NCBI GenBank assembly: GCA_009869945.1
Contig: WIXG01000162.1
Location: forward strand, 1-64,000
Reading direction: 5' to 3'
Length of the DNA: 64,000 nucleotides
Origin: Mesaphorura yosii
Taxonomy: Eukaryota; Arthropoda; Collembola; Poduromorpha; Tullbergiidae
Shown here: positions 62,388 to 64,000 of the stretch, piece by piece
Layout of the letters: each line of letters opens with the position of its first letter
Position numbering within the stretch: position 1 is the first letter of the stretch
Position numbers and translations under genes: made by a program
The notes under the pieces: model-generated
The model's input: only the letters and a program-made list of their open reading frames with translations
Told to the model about the DNA's origin: nothing
The model's database searches: none

Positions 62388-64000
62388 AACAGAAAGTTAG
62401 TTTAATTATTAACTAGAAGAGATTTAAGTCTTGATTCTCAGCGTTCGATGCCAATAGTAAAAGAAAGAAACCGTCTACAGAGGAAAATAAAACTAAGTTA
62501 TACTGTTTTTTGGTGCTGTCTTGACTGATGTACATGAAAATGTGTGCCAAATTTTGGCAAAACGAATAATGAACATGAGCTCTCTTTCATTAGATCTCAT
62601 GCATATGATGACGATGACGATGCCCGCCATGTGGTATTGGTTCATGGCACGGCTTTAGTTTTGTCTTTGGAATGCGTTGGCAGCGTTTCAGAAAGCTGAA
62701 GGTCATTTTTCATTCTCATTCTCGCCTTCATCCGGTTTCACAAATTGAAAATTAAGCCTGAGACTGTTCCGTGTTCGACAGAATAAATATCGCTTATTTA
62801 TTGCGTCTTTCTTTTACACGACACACAAACTTACGATACACGTAAATTCTGGCGATGATGGCTACTGCTACGCTACGGTTCTTAATATATAAATGTAAGT
62901 TCGTCATTGCTTCAGCTTCATAATTGTCGTCAACTAAAGTAGTGATAATAATAAACCAGAATACGGTTCTCAACTTAATGAACAAATGAGACGCTTCAAA
63001 AATTAAAAATTCGTAAAAAAAAAACAAATGTGACAAGATAATCATGAGTAAAAATTCTCGTAATTATTGAAATGCATATTACATTACAGGACAATACGTG
63101 TAGTAATAATATGACTTGAAAACGAATTGCTACGCTAGGACGAACGAACCAAGATTTAAATACTATCGTACCATTTGAGAACGCAACTCAGTTTGTACGT
63201 AAAACTAAAAGACTAAATGATTTCACCGAAAATGATTTGGCTAATTACGAGTTTGGAAACAGTCATTAAAACGTGATCCCATCAACTTGGAATATTGGCT
63301 GGTTGGCACAACACTTGAAAGTATCTTGGGTTTCTTGTAGTACGATTGAGTTGGACAGCAAAGAAAATCGGGGTACATTTATCAGGATCAGGGCACATTT
63401 ATCTAATCTACATTTGAAGGTTATTTTCATATGCCTGTCGACAAGAGTCTTTCCTTCATTAAACTTTCCTGTCTCAAGAGTAAAGGCGCATACATATTGC
63501 AAAGGGCACTACGTTGGTTAAAAAGTTTGAATTACGCAATATCAACAGCAAAAATATCCGGCAAGGCTCTACAATCGGGAAAAATTTACACCACTGATGT
63601 AGTCGTTTCATATTTTCTTTTTTACAACATCAATACCTGAGAGTGCACAAGCCGTACATCGGCTTCGACATCAAAAATATTGTTAACATGTAATGTAATC
63701 CGTATTTACAATTTGATATTTGCAGATTAGCTTATTCCTTTGCTCCACAGTCCAAGTCTGGTTACTCGAATTGTCTTGGGTATCGAAATTTCTTCTTTCT
63801 CCTGTTTTGTCAAAATTTAGCTAATCATGGCCGGGATTCGGAAGCAAAGTATTGAAAATTTCGAAATTATCCGTTCTAAATCTCCTGTCTAGACTGGTAC
63901 AGTACTGCTTAATCCTGAAACCCTCGTATCCTACATGTGATGTGAGAGAGATCAGCACTTCAAAAGATTAATTGATCCTGCTAGGCTTCGGTGGGATTAA
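62388..64000. other. Right-hand interval with no supported gene
   Basis: 1.6 kb. The part next to 62388 should be the phosphatase promoter and 5' UTR. Overlapping short frames on both strands at 63266-63640 have no recognisable motif and no convincing splice sites. If LYST exons lie beyond the window, this is part of a LYST intron. AT-rich toward the end. Confidence 0.45.

Noticed and set aside
63266-63640. Overlapping frames on both strands near the right edge
   Set aside because: No recognisable motif or consistent splice sites; both directions open by chance in AT-rich DNA.

Overview
The window is nuclear DNA from an intron-rich animal. The gene set (glutamate synthase, the G3BP/rasputin homologue, a USF3-like bHLH factor, afadin/canoe, the LYST/mauve homologue and a VHR-like dual-specificity phosphatase) and the short GT-AG introns point to an ecdysozoan invertebrate, most likely an arthropod. 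The species cannot be told from the sequence alone. No bacterial operons, ribosome binding sites, rRNA, CRISPR array or recognisable virus-derived element was seen.

Layout, left to right. (1) 152-4502, minus: six 5' exons of glutamate synthase (GOGAT); the rest of the gene lies outside the window, and the left edge carries an exact 100-bp copy of 730-829. (2) 4503-9757: gene-poor. (3) 9758-12154, minus: complete G3BP/rasputin stress-granule protein, 6 exons, 667 aa. (4) 12155-14345: gene-poor, probably G3BP 5' region. (5) 14346-19392, minus: USF3-like bHLH protein, 3 exons, 1634 aa, with one 4.4-kb exon. (6) 19911-20386, plus: a 104-aa three-exon gene divergent from the bHLH gene, reconstructed from splice sites and the only plus-strand gene I can support. 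(7) 21331-44986, minus: complete afadin/canoe, 25 exons, about 1887 aa, with a nested or alternative first exon in one intron and a decayed plus-strand gene relic in another. (8) 44987-49103: gene-poor, with a possible BTB-like fragment. (9) 49104-58557, minus: C-terminal 2406 codons of LYST, 15 exons, with PH, BEACH and WD40 regions; its 5' end was not found. (10) 60408-62387, minus: a VHR/DUSP3-like phosphatase with two tandem alternative second exons. (11) 62388-64000: nothing supported.

Exon joins were chosen so that donor and acceptor phases agree. The summed coding length is a whole number of codons in every gene, which supports the models.

The most interesting system is the phosphatase. 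Two alternative exons with identical phases replace the whole segment between the N-terminus and the HCxxGxxRS catalytic loop. Using both would shift the frame. Each keeps the general-acid Asp, but only one carries a CxxC-x5-CxxC cluster in the loop ahead of it. This predicts a splice-selected change of substrate site. The genes share no obvious pathway beyond junction/actin (afadin), vesicle and lysosome traffic (LYST), RNA granules (G3BP) and transcription (USF3-like).
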